A DNA stretch of 64,000 nt from Diphasiastrum complanatum (Eukaryota; Streptophyta; Lycopodiopsida; Lycopodiales; Lycopodiaceae). The stretch lies in assembly GCA_029204225.1 (NCBI GenBank), contig CM055099.1, positions 46,530,929-46,594,928 on the forward strand. Direction: 5' to 3'. Shown piece after piece: positions 34,941 through 45,119 of the stretch (positions within the stretch are counted from its first letter, which is position 1; the number at the start of each line of letters is the position of its first letter). Under the pieces are notes generated by a model, which searched no databases, had not been told where the DNA came from, and saw nothing but the letters and a program-made list of their open reading frames with translations. The translations under genes were made by a program, and so were the position numbers.

Positions 34941-36118
34941 TGTGAAGATGTGTATTTATTAAACAACGAATATACATCCGAATGAAGCAATATATATTCA
35001 CATAAGAAGACAAGAGCTGGATACATATATAATGAAGGGACCTGCCTATATTTTTCGCGACATACTAAATATCACATATAAAGGACAAGTCCTCAGCAAT
35101 GAAGCGACATCTACAACAACCCTTAAATAAAGACACTTACATGAAACGACTCGATTCGAATCGACAATTCTAACTATAGTAATCTAAACTCAGGGTTAGA
35201 TACATCTTTGCGGTATAATCTACATACGTGTCAGATATATATTGGTTAACCTTATTCAGTAAAGCGACACGCCTCTAATTTATAAAGACGTGATTGTTCG
35301 CTCTGAAGATGATAAAGAGAAGACACGATTCAGTCTTACTCACCAGGAGATATAGTTTATGTATTCGCTGAGAGATAAAAGTTTATGTACTTGTGAGAGA
35401 TCTTCTGAAGTACTGTAACAATCTTTCTTATATAAATCTATCTCTGGTCAGACAGTTGCATAAGTACATTACAGTCTATGTTGTGTATCCGTAAAAGTGT
35501 TCTAACGAACTGTCTTAAAACTAACTTATTCGTTCATTCGAATATTTGTTCGACACTCGAATACTTGTTCGATACCCGAATAACGTTTATCATCAGAAGT
35601 CTATCTCAGTCATCGATAGAAAAGTATGTATACAACTGAATTGATAGTCCCTGTCTGAAGAATTGAGATAAGATATCTGTATTCTGAATATCTCCGAACA
35701 TATGTTTCTAACATATTCGAAGATTATACAAGAGATTTAACTCTGAGGAGAACACTAGTTGTTGAGGACTACTGTTTAACTTTTGTTAATCCAAGAATAA
35801 GATTAACTTATGATCACTGATGAACGAATACATCGAAATCAATCCGAATTCTTGCCGACACCTTAATCAGATAGAGTGGAGTACATTCGTACTACTCTGA
35901 TAACAATTCTCCTGTAGAACGCCAATTTTTCGATTCGGAAGAGAAGACTGATATTCCGATTTTAAACATTCATTTATCCATTAAGTAATACTGGTTACTT
36001 AACCCAAATGTCTATTTGACAACCAGACTAATTCTCCATTTTATATCATACGAATAAGTCAGAACAATATCAACATTATACCATAAAGAAGCTATCCTCT
36101 TGGGGATTCGACATTAAA
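34941..36118 (+). mobile_element. G2 3' LTR, first part
   Basis: 1178 bp of the LTR up to the C1a insertion; the remaining 41 bp are at 42555-42595. TATATAAAT lies at 35429-35437. Confidence 0.95.
36114..36118. repeat. C1a target site duplication, left
   Basis: TTAAA here equals TTAAA at 42550-42554. The intact 5' LTR of G2 shows the empty site. Confidence 0.97.
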
Positions 36119-36773
36119 TGTGAAAATTGTCAACATTTCCTAGCTAGTTTGAGGCCTAAATTGGCTAAAATTGTAAATAGTTTTGGTTCTGGAGTTTCAC
36201 ACGTGTGAACCAGGCCACAATGTTTTTATTTACTGTATTTTTTCAGTATGATGAAGTGTAAAACTTCATACCCTTCAAAATGAGACCATTTTGATGTATT
36301 TTGGTCATATAAGCCATTTTTAGCTATTTTTTCTATATAGGGAATATCTAGGGTCAAGTACCTTCTAGAGAGAGGAGAGAGAGTCATCTTCCTCATCCAT
36401 AAATAGTAGGGAAGTCGTGGAGAACAGGTTGGAGAAACCTTTTGTATGCTTCATTGAGATCAATAGATCATTGTCATTGTTTCTTCCTCCATTGAGAGCA
36501 TTGTTGTGTGTATTGTCTTCAAGCTATTGTGTATGATCTTAGGTGCTTTCCAAAAGTGATAGGCTGAGGTATTATGGACTGTATAATGCTATTTTGGGCC
36601 GCACTTGATGTTTATGGAAGTTTCCATTTGTGATAAATGCTTTTTGATCAAGTTCTTTGCATTCTAGGTAGCATAGAATGTGTTGCCAATTCCTAGCTTA
36701 TGTAGTTTGGAGTGCAAGCATTCAAGCCAATGATCTTGGAGTTTAGATCCACTTAGGATCTGTAATTTTCACA
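36119..36773 (+). mobile_element. C1a 5' LTR
   Basis: TGTGAAAATTG to AATTTTCACA. The 14-bp palindrome TTCACACGTGTGAA, which has a CACGTG core, is at 36196-36209. TATA-type sequences are at 36334-36340 (TATATAG) and about 36401-36408 (ATAAATAG). Confidence 0.96.
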
Positions 36774-36785
36774 TGGTATCAGAGC
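36774..36785 (+). promoter_or_regulatory. C1a primer binding site, tRNA-iMet
   Basis: TGGTATCAGAGC begins at the first base after the LTR. Confidence 0.97.
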
Positions 36786-37945
36786 TGGTTGGCTTCTATT
36801 CATAGTAAGTATTCCATTTTTGGTGATATTTGGATGTTTGATCAAGTTCTAGCATGATTTTGCATTGCTTTGTTGATCAAATCTTACTAACCTTTGTTTT
36901 GTGAGTTGAACTTGTGGATCAAAAGCATATTTCAGGTCTATTGAAGATCAGAGGCTGAAAAGAAACTATTTTGGATCAGATCATAACACCTAATCATTTG
37001 TGATTGTGAGGCTTGTGCATATTCAATACTAACAATGTTCTTTTCAATCCTATTGTTGACAATCTCCATTCTTGGATGAACACTCTCCTTAAGTGGATGA
37101 AACTTCTCCTTAAGTGGATGACAAATGCTCTTTTGAGTGAGTTGTAATTCTCCTAAAGGCTGAGCAAAGCTCCCATTTGGATGAAAGATCCCCTTTTTTG
37201 GGTGAACATATTGTAAGCTCCATTGTGAAGAGCATATTGTAAAGATTGTCATCAATTTTGGCATAAATTTTGGTGTACTTTGTTGAGCATGTAAGTAACT
37301 CTCCTTATGTAATTTGATTGGAGCATTTGCTGGAAGGTGTTAGCCATTATGCAAGTGTGTTTTCAGGTTCTTAACAGGTTGAGGAACATTCTCATGTGAA
37401 GTGATCTTAGATCTACATCTAAACACCAAGATTTGACAAGATAGTGAAGCTAGTCTTGTGATTCACTAAGTGTGCTCATTCATTCACCTCTAAATCTTGT
37501 ATTTATCACTTGCTGGAGTTTATAAACTTTTAGAAGTGTGGTTTACATGTGGTTTTACAGGTTGAATCAATATCTTAGTGTGTTGATCATATGTTGATCA
37601 AGTTTGTTCATTACTAGGTAATCTTGGCATCCTAGTTTTGGGTATTTTCTAAGAATGCAAGTAACTCTTCACACCATAACTTGATTTGGTCACTTGCTGG
37701 AAAGTTTGAGAGCTTAAGCAAGAGTGTGTTCAGGTTGGTTTGATTTTGTAATCCATTCTTAGTGTGTGCAAAGTGTTGCATGTGTTTCAATCTTCCTTTC
37801 TATGCTTGGAAACCATCTAGGTTCAAGATAGAAGTGTTTTAGGGTCCTAAATCTTCATAGATCTCTTTATCTATCATTTGTTGAGAGAAAAGTGAGTGCT
37901 AAGTGCTTTAGGACAGAACCTAAAAGTTGAAGAAACATTAGAATC
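36786..37945 (+). other. C1a untranslated leader with repeat modules
   Basis: Diverged modules recur at about 37288-37385, 37500-37570 and 37658-37745. The shared order is TAACTCT, then TTGCTGGA, then GTGTGTT, then CAGGTT. CTCCTTAAGTGGATGAA is repeated near 37085-37120. The minus strand carries a 108-codon ORF (37264-36938) with HPLKE repeats that come from the same short repeat. No protein family is recognised. Confidence 0.75.
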
Positions 37946-40900
37946 ATGGCTTCCAATGGTGGGATCATGCTAGAGTCTAGTGAAAGGTTGAGTTCATCAA
38001 ACTACTCTACTTGGAAAGTGAGGATGGAGTCCTTACTTGAGTTGAATGAACTCATGGACATAGTTGCAGAAATTGAAGAGAGACCTCTCACACTTCAAGA
38101 GCAACAAAGGTTTGATAAGAAGGCCAAAAGGGCTCTTCATATCATTAAAATGAATGTTACAAATGAACTTCTCAAGGAAGTTGGAAAGTGTCAAAGTGCA
38201 AGTGAGGCATGGAATGCCTTAAAGAAGCTCTTTGAATCAAAGTCCACATCTAGGGTATTGACCCTAAGGAGACAAATATTTTCTAGTAGGCAAAGAGAGG
38301 GTGTAAGTGCTCATGCATTTATCTTGAGAGTTAAGTCCCTAAGTGATGATTTAGCATGCATTGATGAGAACATAAAAGATGGTGAAATAGTCCAAGTTAT
38401 GTTGAATGGTTTGCTAAATGAACATGCTAACCTTGTGCAAAGTTTTGCCATTCAAAGAGTCTTTCCAAGTGTAGTTGACTTGCAAGAAATCTTATTGGCT
38501 GAAGAACATAGGTTGCAATCAAAGCTTGATGGTGCATCCTTGCAAGGTGGAGGTGAAGAGGCTTTCTTCACAAAAGGCAAATTCAAGGGCAAAGGTAAAG
38601 GCAAAGGGAAATGGTCCAAAGGTGGTAACTTTGATCATGATGATCACTCTTCCTCTTCCTCTTCTACTAAGAACAATAAGTCAAAGTTCAAGTGCTTTTA
38701 TTGTGGGATAAAAGGTCATTTTGCAAATGAATGTTATAAGAAGAAAAGAGAGCAAGGAGAGAGGCAAGGAAATCTTACAATAGATGAGGAAGAACATAAC
38801 ACATGTGAATCACTTGTTATGACTTCAAGTTTGTTAGCCAACATAGATGATAATGATCCTTGGTGGATTGATAGTGGAGCCTCATCTCACATGACAAGAC
38901 ATAAGGAATACTTTACATCCTTATTGTCTTATGAGGGAGAAGGTAACATCATCTACACTGCAAATGATGGTCAATGTGACATCAAAGGCATAGGCACTAT
39001 TCCTATTTCCCTTTCAACAAATAGGAAAGCAAATCTTGAAAATGTTTTGTACATTCCTTCAATCACTAAGAATTTGCTTAGTGTAAGTCAAATGATTGAC
39101 AAAGGACTTGATGTGGAGTTCATTGGAGATGCATGTTTGATAAGTAAATGTGGATCCTTGATTGCTCAAGGTAGGAGGCATGGTAAACTTTTCAAGCTTG
39201 ATGCATGTGTGATCTCTAATCATGAAGGATGTATGGCTAGGGAGCAATTGACAAACCAAGAAGTTTGGCACAAGAGGTTGGGTCATCCCAACTTCAAATC
39301 TTTGGAGGTAATGGCAAAGAAAGAGCTTGTTCTTGGTCTCCCTAAAAGTCTTGTTGCAAACAATAGTGTTTGTGAACATTGTGCCTTGTCCAAATCTCAT
39401 AGACTTGCTTATTCTAGATCTACTTCTAGATCTAAAGAAGCTTTTCAACTTGTGCATTCTGATATTCATTCTTCTAGTACAACTAGCAATGGTGGGGCAA
39501 AGATGTATGCAACTTTCATAGATGACTTTAGTAGGTATACTTGGATCTATCTTCTTAAAAGTAAGGATGAAGTGTTTGCTGCATTTGTCAAGTTCAAGAA
39601 TGAAATGGAAAACCAATTCAATACAAAGATCAAATGCTTAAGATCTGATAATGGAGGGGAATACACCTCAAATAGGTTCAAAGACTTTTGTATAGCACAT
39701 GGGATTAAGAGGGAGATGTCTAGTCCTAGGACTCCACAACAGAATGGAGTGGCCGAGAGGAAGAATAGAACCCTTTGTGAATGTGCCAAGGCAATGAGAC
39801 TACATGCTAATCTTGCTAAGTCTTTTTGGGGGGAAGCTTTAGCATGTGCTAACTATCTATGTAATAGATGGACAAGTGCTTCCTTGGATGGTAAAACTCC
39901 TCATGAGGTTCTTTATGGTAGAAGGCCGAGTGTCAAGCATTGTAGGATCTTTGGATGTACATGTTTTGTCAATATCACACTTGATGATAGAACTAAAGAA
40001 GATCCTTCATCAAAGAAGGGTGTGTTTGTTGGCTATAGTGAAGTAAGCAAGGCTTACAAAGTGTACATTCCTTCTACAAAGAAAGTTGTCATAAGTAGGG
40101 ATGTCATCTTTCATGAAGAGAATGTTTCCAATGTTGTTGATGTTGATGTTGATGTGCCTACTAATCATCATGATGTGCAAGATGTCTTGGATGAAGATGG
40201 AGATGCCACTCCAAAGAAAACTTCAAGGAAGACTCAAAGGCAAAGGGCTAAGCCATCAAGGCTAACCTATGATGAAAAAGGAAAGCAAGTGGTGGACAAC
40301 TCTAACTTTGCTTTTCTTACCTCTTTTGATGAACCAACTTGTGTAGGTGAAGCAATTCAAAAGAAGGAATGGATCCAAGCCATGGATCATGAGCATCAAG
40401 CACTCATCAAAAGCAACACATGGAGGTTGGTAAAGCTTCCAAAGGACAAGAAGGCAATTGGTTGTAAGTGGATCTTCAAGATCAAGACAAATCAAGATGG
40501 ATCAATCAACAAGTACAAGGCAAGGTTGGTGGCAAAGGGGTATGCTCAAGAATATGGTATTGACTATGATGAGACCTTTGCACCCGTGGCAAAGATGGTA
40601 ACTATTCGAATCCTAATCTCTCTTGCAACTCTTTATGATTGGGATATGTGGCAAATGGATGTTACTAATGCCTTCTTGAATGGTGATCTTGAAGAAGATA
40701 TTTACATGGAGCAACCCGAGGGCTATGTTTCACATGATGAGCCTAATCATGTGTGCTATCTCCAAAAGAGTTTGTATGGGCTAAAGCAAGCACCAAGGAG
40801 TTGGTATGCTAAGCTCAATTCCTTCTTACTTTCTCAAAACTTTGTTATGAGTGAGTATGATCATTCTCTCTACTTTAGATTGAATGAAAATGATATCACT

Positions 40901-41899
40901 TTACTTTTGATCTATGTTGATGACATTATCTTAAGTGGTGGTAACAATCTAGATATAGATGAAATCAAGATGGCACTCAAAAGAGAGTTTGAAATTCAAG
41001 ATCTTGGTAAACTTCATTATATCTTAGGAATAGAGATTATTAGAACTTCTAAATCTACATTCATATGTCAAGAAAAGTATGTTAACTCTATTCTAAAAAG
41101 GTTTCATATGGAAGATTGTAAAGTTGTTTCTACTCCTATGGAATCAAATGTAAAGCTAACTACAAGAAGTAATGAAAGATCCTTCAAGGACATTACTCTC
41201 TATAGAAAGCTAATAGGATCTCTTATATGGTTAACCATCACAAGACCTGATCTAAGCTTTGTGGTTGGTAAACTAAGTCAATTTATGCAAGATCCTAGTG
41301 AGGCTCATTGGAAGCTAGGAAAGAGAGTACTTAGATACATCTCGGGATCTAGAGATTTTGGCATCTTGTATGGAGGTACTACACCTAACCTTTGTGGATT
41401 TTCAGATTCAGATTTTGCAGGTGATCAAATGGATAGGAAGTCAACAAGTGCCTTTGCAATCTATCTTGGAGATGGAGTGGTCTCATGGCTATCAAAGAAG
41501 CAACCAACTATCTCTCTATCTTCCACCGAAGCCGAGTACAAGGCATTAACAACATGCACCAAGGAGATTCTTTGGATTAAGAGGATGTTATTGGATCTTC
41601 ACTTGCTGGAACCAGAGAAGACTCCAATCATACTTTGTGATAACCTTTCAGCCCAAAGCTTGGCAAGCAATCCTGTTTTTCATGCAAGGAGCAAGCACAT
41701 TGAGATTGCTCACCATTTTGTGAGAGATCAAGTCATTGCCAAAGAGGTGGAGCTTCAACATGTCTCTTCAAAGGAGTGTGTGGCTGATATCTTCACCAAA
41801 CCATTGGGAAAGGACCTATATTTAATGCATAGATCTAATCTTGGAATGTGCTCAAAGACTATGTTGAAACTAGCATCCAATGTTGAAGAGGGAGTGTGA
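37946..41899 (+). CDS. C1a Copia gag-pol polyprotein
   Basis: One open frame of 1317 codons. Gag (UBN2/Retrotran_gag type) spans about residues 1-245. The CCHC knuckle CFYCGIKGHFANEC is at about 249-262, after a KGKGKGK stretch. The protease has WIDSGASSHM at about 306-315. The integrase has HKRLGHPNF (about 441), CEHCALSKSH (about 476) and a DDE core (HSDIHSSS about 503, DNGGEYTS about 567, GVAERKNR about 600). RT has WIFKIKTNQDG (about 842) and YVDD at 990-993. RNase H has SDSDFAGDQMDRKSTSAFA (about 1155-1173) and SLSSTEAEYKAL (about 1190), ending at ADIFTKPL (about 1280). The order PR-INT-RT-RH defines Copia. The start ATG is shared with C1b and C2-type gags (MAS...LESSERLS). All catalytic residues are present. 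The stop codon overlaps the first five bases of the 3' LTR. Confidence 0.98.
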   Translation: MASNGGIMLESSERLSSSNYSTWKVRMESLLELNELMDIVAEIEERPLTLQEQQRFDKKAKRALHIIKMNVTNELLKEVGKCQSASEAWNALKKLFESKSTSRVLTLRRQIFSSRQREGVSAHAFILRVKSLSDDLACIDENIKDGEIVQVMLNGLLNEHANLVQSFAIQRVFPSVVDLQEILLAEEHRLQSKLDGASLQGGGEEAFFTKGKFKGKGKGKGKWSKGGNFDHDDHSSSSSSTKNNKSKFKCFYCGIKGHFANECYKKKREQGERQGNLTIDEEEHNTCESLVMTSSLLANIDDNDPWWIDSGASSHMTRHKEYFTSLLSYEGEGNIIYTANDGQCDIKGIGTIPISLSTNRKANLENVLYIPSITKNLLSVSQMIDKGLDVEFIGDACLISKCGSLIAQGRRHGKLFKLDACVISNHEGCMAREQLTNQEVWHKRLGHPNFKSLEVMAKKELVLGLPKSLVANNSVCEHCALSKSHRLAYSRSTSRSKEAFQLVHSDIHSSSTTSNGGAKMYATFIDDFSRYTWIYLLKSKDEVFAAFVKFKNEMENQFNTKIKCLRSDNGGEYTSNRFKDFCIAHGIKREMSSPRTPQQNGVAERKNRTLCECAKAMRLHANLAKSFWGEALACANYLCNRWTSASLDGKTPHEVLYGRRPSVKHCRIFGCTCFVNITLDDRTKEDPSSKKGVFVGYSEVSKAYKVYIPSTKKVVISRDVIFHEENVSNVVDVDVDVPTNHHDVQDVLDEDGDATPKKTSRKTQRQRAKPSRLTYDEKGKQVVDNSNFAFLTSFDEPTCVGEAIQKKEWIQAMDHEHQALIKSNTWRLVKLPKDKKAIGCKWIFKIKTNQDGSINKYKARLVAKGYAQEYGIDYDETFAPVAKMVTIRILISLATLYDWDMWQMDVTNAFLNGDLEEDIYMEQPEGYVSHDEPNHVCYLQKSLYGLKQAPRSWYAKLNSFLLSQNFVMSEYDHSLYFRLNENDITLLLIYVDDIILSGGNNLDIDEIKMALKREFEIQDLGKLHYILGIEIIRTSKSTFICQEKYVNSILKRFHMEDCKVVSTPMESNVKLTTRSNERSFKDITLYRKLIGSLIWLTITRPDLSFVVGKLSQFMQDPSEAHWKLGKRVLRYISGSRDFGILYGGTTPNLCGFSDSDFAGDQMDRKSTSAFAIYLGDGVVSWLSKKQPTISLSSTEAEYKALTTCTKEILWIKRMLLDLHLLEPEKTPIILCDNLSAQSLASNPVFHARSKHIEIAHHFVRDQVIAKEVELQHVSSKECVADIFTKPLGKDLYLMHRSNLGMCSKTMLKLASNVEEGV
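41885..41894 (+). promoter_or_regulatory. C1a polypurine tract
   Basis: GAAGAGGGAG abuts the 3' LTR and is inside the last codons of the ORF. Confidence 0.85.
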
Positions 41900-42549
41900 A
41901 AATTGTCAACATTTCCTAGCTAGTTTGAGGCCTAAATTGGCTAAAATTGTAAATAGTTCTGGTTCTGGAGTTTCACACGTGTGAACCAGGCCACAATGTT
42001 TTTATTTACTGTATTTTTTCAGTATGATGAAGTGTCAAACTTCATACCCTTCAAAATGAGACCATTTTGATGTATTTTGGTCATATAAGCCATTTTTAGC
42101 TATTTTTCCTATATAGGGAATATCTAGGGTCAAGTACCTTCTAGAGAGAGGAGAGAGAGTCATCTTCCTCATCCATAAATAGTAGGGAAGTCGTGGAGAA
42201 CAGGTTGGAGAAACCTTTTGTATGCTTCATTGAGATCAATAGATCATTGTCATTGTTTCTTCCTCCATTGAGAGCATTGTTGTGTGTATTGTCTTCAAGC
42301 TATTGTGTATGATCTTAGGTGCTTTCCAAAAGTGGTAGGCTGATGTATTATGGACTGTATAATGTTATTTTGGGCCGCACTTGATGTTTATGGAAGTTTC
42401 CATTTGTGGTAAATGCTTTTTGATCAAGTTCTTTGCATTCTAGGTAGCATAGAATGTGTTGCCAATTCCTAGCTTATGTAGTTTGGAGTGCAAGCATTCA
42501 AGCCAATGATCTTGGAGTTTAGATCCACTTAGGATCTGTATTTTTCACA
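41895..42549 (+). mobile_element. C1a 3' LTR
   Basis: 655 bp, TGTGAAAATTG to TTTTTCACA, with the palindrome at 41972-41985. Confidence 0.96.
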
Positions 42550-42554
42550 TTAAA

Positions 42555-42595
42555 TACTACAAAACTATACCAAATACAATTGGTATACCACGACA
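42555..42595 (+). mobile_element. G2 3' LTR, last 41 bp
   Basis: Continues the LTR after the C1a insertion, ends CGACA and is followed by the G2 TSD GTAAT (42596-42600). Confidence 0.95.
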
Positions 42596-42600
42596 GTAAT

Positions 42601-44117
42601 TCCATTTCCAACTGTGGATGCAGGTGAACTTCACCACTTGGACACATACTAGCAGTGCAAGACTTCCCAAAACCCTGGTTTATGGGCATGCAATATGCTA
42701 TAGCTCTAGGAGACACCATGCAAATGCATGCAAGCCAAGTCCAAAAGGTAAGGCCTTATTCACACATGAGCCACACAAGCCCTAGCCAAAACAAATTTCA
42801 AAACAAAAAGAAATTTAGGTTAGCCAACAATTCCTTCACTCGATACAGCCGCAACTGATGCATGTCCTCTTTCGTCATACTGCCATCAAAGGAAGAGTGG
42901 CCCTGCTGCCCTATTGGATCATACAAATCGTGCTTTCAAAGATCAGAAATAGCCAAATAGACAGCAGTGCACTCTTTTTCCCTACAGGTTATGAGGCTTC
43001 TCGAGCAACTACCAATCGTGCCATACCACGGTTTTTCCAGCTCTTTCCAAGTCATAACAAGATTACAACCTGTCTGGCTGATCTCTGAACATTCCAGGTT
43101 TTCAATTAGCACGCCGACAAGCATGCATCAACTGGAATGAAATCAGGTTAAATGGTGCAACATCAGCTTTAATCTCACAACACACCCATGTACTGCTCAC
43201 AAACACTCATGGGAAGAGAGGTGAAGGTTGCACAAATAATTTTGTAGGAGATCTACAATTGTTTCTAGGAATAAAAAAGGTTTGTGATTCAACACCAGGC
43301 AAACCACGGCCCCTCCCTCCAATCAAAAGCTAGAGGGAAGATATAACGAGGTAGAACCAGAATTCAGAGGCTTCTCACAGATGGGTCACTACAGAGGCTT
43401 CTTCACAAGCATTAACCATTCCAGATTGTTATGACAAATTACCCCAATTTCCAATGAGCTCCAAAATTCTAGAAATAGGAAAATTCTATAACCCATCCAT
43501 TAATAGGGAATAGATGCTCATGAGGGTGGTTAAATCTCTCAGCTTTATTCTGCTATAGGAAAAAACAGAACTGCAATTCCCAATCTATGCTCTACAGGTT
43601 GCATGCTCCACCAGAGAATTAGTTTTTTTCAAAAGCTCTCAATCCTCACGTGCAATCATGAGATTCACAAGTTCTATCAGCTAGCTGGTTATTTCACCTA
43701 GATTGATCAATCCAAATTAATCTATCCATAACTCAGCTAGTCCTATATGAATCTAACTCCGTAGAACATTATGGTCCTATGCATGTTACTCCATCTAGCA
43801 GATTTAAGCTATAAACAAGCAACAAGATCTTTCACAGTAAATCCTTCTACATTAATTGGAAGCTTCTCCAAGAAAACAGGAAATTACAAATGAATTCACA
43901 CTAGTTCCAAGCATCTTTTACAAAAATGGAACATGTAGAAGAGCACTCTACCACCAATTTCGAAAAGCATGCCAAACAATCAGAATTAGCGAAACTCAAA
44001 TTTGAACTTCTCTTGAAAAAATCAGCACTCCAAACCAGGATGCAAATCCAAGTGCTTCCTACTTCCAATTCAGTATAGAGCTTGTTTCCATCCCATCCAA
44101 GACCGCATCTTAGCCGG
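42601..44117 (-). other. C4 internal region, right part (leader side)
   Basis: About 1.5 kb next to the C4 PBS without convincing coding sequence on either strand. The first 100 bp after the PBS resemble the sequence after the C5 PBS (48965-49050), which confirms that the two elements are one family. Confidence 0.6.
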
Positions 44118-44129
44118 GCTCTGATACCA
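44118..44129 (-). promoter_or_regulatory. C4 primer binding site, tRNA-iMet
   Basis: TGGTATCAGAGC on the minus strand, one base from the LTR. Confidence 0.9.
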
Positions 44130-44130
44130 A

Positions 44131-44552
44131 TGTAAAGACCACTAGGGAGGGACAATCCTCTAAGATGAGGATAGGAAAACACAAGAGAGACTGTAGAGCA
44201 AAACCACCCAACCAAACCTAGATCCCTCCTGGAGAATCCTCCTGGATCTAGTCCCCAAGCCATGCCAATGTGACAGCAAGAGGAGAAGAGCTCATCAGGT
44301 AACCTAGACCAAGTCGTCGACGGAATAATCACTACCTCAATATATAGAGAGTAGGATCCTGTGCATGAGCACATGCAATTCCCATGTAGGTCAACTATAA
44401 ATAGGTTATAACTCTACATGCATACCTCCTGACTATATCAGTCACACGTACATGCACTACTCCATATGTCTCAATTAGAGTGTATGGGTCCTCTCAAGGT
44501 CATTAGTCACCAACAAGCCTTGATTTGGAATAAAATCTAGGCGTGACCAATA
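44131..44552 (-). mobile_element. C4 5' LTR, truncated
   Basis: Matches 23730-24147. The last 72 bp of the LTR (24148-24219) are missing here. The LTR runs straight into a duplicate of the left flank. Confidence 0.88.
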
Positions 44553-44621
44553 GACCAACCACTTGGTTTTGTAAGCCAAGAATATCTAGAATACGGATGT
44601 CACATGAATAAAAGCATTTAT
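44553..44621 (+). repeat. 69-bp duplicated target, right copy
   Basis: Identical to 23661-23729 and continues directly into the rest of the C3 RT (GLKQ). Confidence 0.95.
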
Positions 44622-44890
44622 GGTCTCAAACAAGTGGTGAGACAATGGTATAGAAAGAAGGACGAAGCACTACGTTCCATAGGCTTCAAACCTCTATTTG
44701 TTGAATCAAATGTCTATATCAAATATGTCCAAAATGAATTAATCATTCTAGCTGTTTATGTTGATGACACGCTTATCTTTTCAAAATATAAATACATGTG
44801 CACTACTCATTGTAACTCATTCAATCAGAGACACAACAACGAGATAAGACAACAAGAGATGTATATTGATGATTCAAATTCAGAGTTATA
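44622..44890 (+). pseudogene. C3 Copia RT, right part
   Basis: Continues the RT of 22920-23729: GLKQVVRQWYRKKDEALRSI, VYIKYVQNELIILAVYVDDT and the YVDD box near 44760. Similarity ends near 44790. The remainder of the open frame (KYKYMCTTHCNSF...) does not look like RT. Confidence 0.85.
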
Positions 44891-45119
44891 GAAATTCATT
44901 TTTGATCAATAGTTTCTTATTGTCTAAATTGTCTTAAGTTGTCTCTTACTTCTGCAAATAATTTCCGCACGCATATTCAATCATAACTAATATTGTTCTA
45001 TTAGTACATAGATCAGATAAAATTGTGATTGAAGACACTGATATTAGTTTGATTTATTCAAACTTGCATCGTGTTCTCTGTGGAAGAATAATTACTATTT
45101 TTTCTACATTCACAGACTA
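44891..45119. other. Unassigned A/T-rich spacer
   Basis: No coding sequence, repeat or element end was recognised between the C3 RT fragment and the G4 segment. Confidence 0.4.

Larger units (their letters stand above)
36119..42549 (+). mobile_element. C1a: full-length Copia element with intact ORF
   Basis: 6431 bp with 655-bp LTRs (36119-36773 and 41895-42549), tRNA-Met PBS, leader, one uninterrupted gag-pol ORF, a PPT and a 5-bp TSD. By eye the LTRs differ at about eight positions. It is inserted in the G2 3' LTR in the same orientation. Confidence 0.98.
27832..42595 (+). mobile_element. G2: nearly complete Ty3/Gypsy element, interrupted by C1a
   Basis: The TSD, 1219-bp LTRs (the 3' one split as 34941-36118 plus 42555-42595), tRNA-Asp PBS, gag-pol and PPT are all present. 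Without C1a the element is 8328 bp. By eye the two LTRs differ at about ten positions, so insertion was recent. The element is inserted in C4 on the opposite strand. Confidence 0.97.
23730..44552 (-). mobile_element. C4: minus-strand LTR element carrying the G2/C1a nest
   Basis: The LTRs at 23730-24219 and 44131-44552 are about 90% or more alike by eye. The PBS is at 44118-44129 and the PPT at 24220-24238. Without the 27832-42600 insertion the element is about 6 kb. The internal sequence is nearly free of long ORFs. The only coding trace is an RT-like catalytic box (VVFLDDIVIY) on the minus strand near 26590. The right (5') LTR lacks its last 72 bp relative to the left copy. The LTR start TGTTATGG and the PBS are shared with C5 at 48488. 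Confidence 0.85.

Noticed and set aside
39059-39616. 185-codon ORF antisense to the C1a integrase, also present in C1b at 12819-13376
   Set aside because: It is a mirror of the conserved pol coding frame, and the copies are nearly identical, so its openness carries no information.
43901-44374. 157-codon minus-strand ORF across the C4 LTR and PBS
   Set aside because: It spans the LTR, the PBS and the leader, which are non-coding. No domain was seen.
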